From the NCBI GenBank assembly GCA_021779275.1, contig JAJYAX010000085.1, forward strand, positions 1 to 6,772: a stretch of 6,772 nucleotides of DNA, read 5' to 3'. This document shows, piece by piece, positions 5,977 through 6,772 of the stretch. The notes below the pieces were generated by a model. That model worked only from the letters and a program-made list of their open reading frames with translations, was not told the DNA's origin and searched no databases. A program made the translations under genes and the position numbers. Each line of letters opens with the position of its first letter. The stretch's first letter is position 1. Source of the DNA: Deltaproteobacteria bacterium. GTDB lineage: Bacteria > Desulfobacterota > Desulfobulbia > Desulfobulbales > Desulfocapsaceae.

Positions 5977-6772
5977 TCAATCCTCCGGGACGATCCGGAC
6001 GGCGCCCTTGTCGGCGGAGGCGGCGAGGAGCGCATAGGCCTTCAGGGCAGGGGAAACCTGGCGATTGCGGCCCACCGGTTTGAAGGCCAGGGGGCCTTTT
6101 TTCTCTTCTTTTAGGCGGCGTCGGGCGAATTCCGCCTCGCTCACCACGGCATGGATCTTCCGGGCCGGGATATCGATCTCGATGATATCCCCATCCTCCA
6201 CCAGGCCGATGGCGCCGCCGGCTGCTGCCTCGGGGGAGACATGGCCGATGGACAGACCCGAGGTGCCGCCGGAGAAACGGCCGTCGGTGATCAGCGCGCA
6301 TTCCTTGCCCAGGTGCATCGATTTCAGATACGAGGTCGGGTAGAGCATCTCCTGCATGCCGGGTCCGCCCTTGGGGCCTTCATAGCGGATGACCACCACG
6401 TCTCCGGCCTTGATCGTGCCGTCTAAGATCGCCTCGCAGGCAGTCTCCTGGGAGGAGAAAACCCGGGCTGCGCCCTTGAATCTGAAGATGGACGGATCGA
6501 CGCCCGCAGTCTTGACGATGCAGCCGTTTTCGGCGATATTGCCGGAGAGGACGGCCAGCCCGCCGTCTTTGGTGTAGCAATGCGCCATGTCTCTGATGCA
6601 GCCACTTTCCCGGTTCAGGTCGGCCTCTTCATACATGGTCTCCTGAGACCCCAGGACCAGATTCCTGCCGCCGCCGGCGGGGGAACTCAGATAGAGACTT
6701 CGTGCCATGGGCGAGCAGGTCGCACCTCCGATATCCCAGACGGCCAGGGCCTCTTTCAGGTTCGGGGCGTCC
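5977..6772 (-). CDS. ilvD: Dihydroxy-acid dehydratase, C-terminal part (5' end beyond window)
   Basis: The visible 264 codons are the C-terminal part of an IlvD/EDD-family dehydratase that runs off the right edge; full-length relatives have about 610-620 residues. The enzyme removes water from 2,3-dihydroxyisovalerate and 2,3-dihydroxy-3-methylvalerate to give the 2-oxoacid precursors of valine, leucine and isoleucine. Diagnostic stretches include [64 protein letters not shown] (family signature 2, near 6230-6295) and the ending [13 protein letters not shown]. The match to E. coli IlvD is close through most of this part, including [16 protein letters not shown], favouring true IlvD over phosphogluconate or sugar-acid dehydratases. 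The iron-sulfur ligands in the N-terminal part cannot be checked here. The reading frame continues upstream of the internal ATG at 6708 with family-like sequence ([18 protein letters not shown]), so that ATG is not the start. The stop is TGA. Confidence 0.93.
   Translation of the reverse strand, partial: DAPNLKEALAVWDIGGATCSPMARSLYLSSPAGGGRNLVLGSQETMYEEADLNRESGCIRDMAHCYTKDGGLAVLSGNIAENGCIVKTAGVDPSIFRFKGAARVFSSQETACEAILDGTIKAGDVVVIRYEGPKGGPGMQEMLYPTSYLKSMHLGKECALITDGRFSGGTSGLSIGHVSPEAAAGGAIGLVEDGDIIEIDIPARKIHAVVSEAEFARRRLKEEKKGPLAFKPVGRNRQVSPALKAYALLAASADKGAVRIVPED

Noticed and set aside
5977..6708. The internal ATG at 6708 as the start of a short dehydratase
   Set aside because: The same frame stays open to the window edge and encodes family-typical residues upstream of that ATG, so the gene is simply cut by the window rather than truncated.

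Overview
The window is a co-directional gene block, entirely on the minus strand, from a GC-rich bacterium (roughly 58-60% GC by eye, strong G/C bias at third codon positions). Read in the direction of transcription (right to left) it holds: the C-terminal ~43% of a dihydroxy-acid dehydratase (ilvD, cut by the right edge); a YbfB/YjiJ-type major facilitator transporter; a GltD-like FAD/NAD(P) oxidoreductase with a C-terminal di-cluster ferredoxin domain (korC-like); a fused gamma-alpha subunit of a 2-oxoacid:acceptor oxidoreductase (korA-like); and the beta subunit of the same enzyme (korB-like, cut by the left edge just short of its C-terminus).

The last three genes form a tight unit. The korC-like stop and the korA start share one base (TAATG), and korB starts 14 nt after the korA stop behind a clear Shine-Dalgarno sequence. 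Together they should encode a CoA-dependent, thiamine-diphosphate 2-oxoacid oxidoreductase whose electrons pass through iron-sulfur clusters to FAD and NAD(P). This matches the KorABC type (2-oxoglutarate:NADP+ oxidoreductase) that I recall from anaerobic aromatic degraders such as Azoarcus and Thauera. The reaction would be 2-oxoacid + CoA + acceptor giving acyl-CoA + CO2 + reduced acceptor, reversible in principle. Subunit resemblance favours 2-oxoglutarate, but sequence alone does not fix the substrate.

ilvD and the MFS gene lie upstream with a 37-nt gap between them. A 142-nt AT-richer stretch with two small inverted repeats then separates the MFS gene from the kor-like genes, so one transcript or two is open. 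IlvD makes branched-chain 2-oxoacids, so a link to branched-chain 2-oxoacid metabolism is conceivable but unproven.

The organism is probably an anaerobic or facultative proteobacterium or a member of Desulfobacterota, judged from the Kor-type enzyme and the E. coli-type IlvD; this is a weak taxonomic inference. There are no RNA genes, mobile elements, CRISPR arrays or phage genes that I can see. I find no strong evidence for a previously undescribed system; the points of interest are the electron-transfer architecture, the gene neighbourhood, and the start and leader of the korC-like gene.
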